64,000 bases of DNA from Alentia gelatinosa (lineage: Eukaryota > Annelida > Polychaeta > Phyllodocida > Polynoidae): NCBI GenBank assembly GCA_950022655.1, contig OX465579.1:73915193-73979192 (forward strand), in the 5' to 3' direction. The notes beneath the pieces were generated by a model. It was not told the origin of the DNA, made no database searches, and saw only the letters and a program-made list of their open reading frames with translations. Both the position numbers and the translations under genes were made by a program. This document shows positions 63,791 through 64,000 of the stretch, piece after piece; the first letter of the stretch is position 1, and every line of letters begins with the position of its first letter.

Positions 63791-64000
63791 TTTTCCTTTT
63801 TCGATATTCACGTTTTTTTCCCGGGACGGGTCTTTGGCAACTCTCTTCTCTTCAGGTAGCAGTTCCTCGTTAAGTAGGTGCACCTCGCTTGTCCTATAGA
63901 ATTTCCCCTTGATCATTGCCCCTTCACTAGTAATGCGCGCAGTATGACCTAGTTTCTTGGCCTTCCGTACAGCCACCCTCAATTTGTACCTAGCTTCTCG
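63773..64000 (-). CDS. LINE ORF1, C-terminal part (cut by window edge)
   Basis: The frame is open from the window edge. It reads REARYKLRVAVRKAKKLGHT and then ITSEGAMIKGKFYRTSEVHL, the end of a LINE ORF1 nucleic-acid-binding protein (compare EGNDVKLYTPKQLHHLL in the older copy). It then runs into a charged Glu/Lys linker and stops at 63773. A one-base shift there would continue it into the NADAR frame (DEGIKGGKPTIEERL). The N-terminal part lies outside the window. Confidence 0.7.
   Translation of the reverse strand, partial: REARYKLRVAVRKAKKLGHTARITSEGAMIKGKFYRTSEVHLLNEELLPEEKRVAKDPSREKNVNIEKGKEWDTG

Larger units (their letters stand above)
57982..64000 (-). mobile_element. NADAR-bearing non-LTR retrotransposon, 5' end outside window
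   Basis: On the minus strand the element runs from the window edge to a 3' poly(A), seen as 19 T at 57982-58000. The order is ORF1 C-terminal part (64000 to 63773), NADAR domain (to 63178), SGNH hydrolase ORF (63116 to 62469), a 1.2-kb spacer with repeats of about 175 bp, ORF2 with endonuclease and RT (61274 to 58380), and a 380-base 3' untranslated part. The EN-RT layout without RNase H, the LWKDLP-type end and an esterase-like ORF resemble the CR1/L2/Jockey group, but I cannot place it in a clade. ORF2 is intact; the ORF1-NADAR part has one frameshift and one stop. Confidence 0.88.

Overview
The window is animal nuclear DNA, very probably from a mollusc or another lophotrochozoan. It has no operons or bacterial genes. 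The background is AT-rich and non-coding, with TTAGGG-type interstitial repeats, long CT and CA microsatellites, and dispersed short repeats, one of which (10010-10275) resembles repeats I associate with molluscs. The species call is inference. I found no host gene I would defend. The best hint is a short exon-like start at 6143-6244. Almost everything recognisable is a transposable element.

Layout. 1-6 kb: a CT microsatellite, copy 1 of a CACTG-ended DNA element (1870-2925) and a foldback hairpin. 6.4-8.7 kb: a decayed DIRS/Ngaro-type reverse transcriptase and RNase H. 9-15 kb: AT-rich spacer, a SINE-like repeat and a 74-bp-arm hairpin. 15.2-20.2 kb: two copies of one hairpin-bearing repeat that bracket a decayed non-LTR retrotransposon (minus strand), itself split by CACTG element copy 2. 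20718-29840: a complete Ty3/Gypsy LTR retrotransposon with identical 448-bp LTRs, tRNA-Leu primer site, gag with one zinc knuckle, and a pol frame with protease, RT, RNase H and integrase followed by an exceptional 885-residue extension containing C2H2 fingers. 30991-31926: CACTG element copy 3. 33.3-34.1 kb: a second DIRS-type RT remnant. 34676-38561: an inverted-repeat-bounded block filled with different tandem arrays. 38.6-57.9 kb: mostly unrecognised spacer, with a LINE RT relic (48.7-49.5 kb), a degenerate telomeric array (53.7 kb), hairpins and small duplications. 57982-64000 (edge): the 3' part of a better preserved non-LTR retrotransposon on the minus strand, ending in a poly(A) tail.

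The most interesting signal is in the two non-LTR elements. In both, the ORF1-type nucleic-acid-binding protein is followed by a NADAR domain (the NAD/ADP-ribose-linked N-glycosidase family that includes YbiA). In the intact-looking copy this is followed by a separate SGNH/GDSL hydrolase ORF, then a spacer of about 175-bp repeats with palindromic cores, then a 964-residue endonuclease-reverse transcriptase. Two independent copies sharing the NADAR domain argue that it belongs to the element lineage rather than being a chance capture. The second notable item is the Gypsy element, with its zinc-finger C-terminal extension, a further in-frame ORF behind a single TGA, and possible splice donors.
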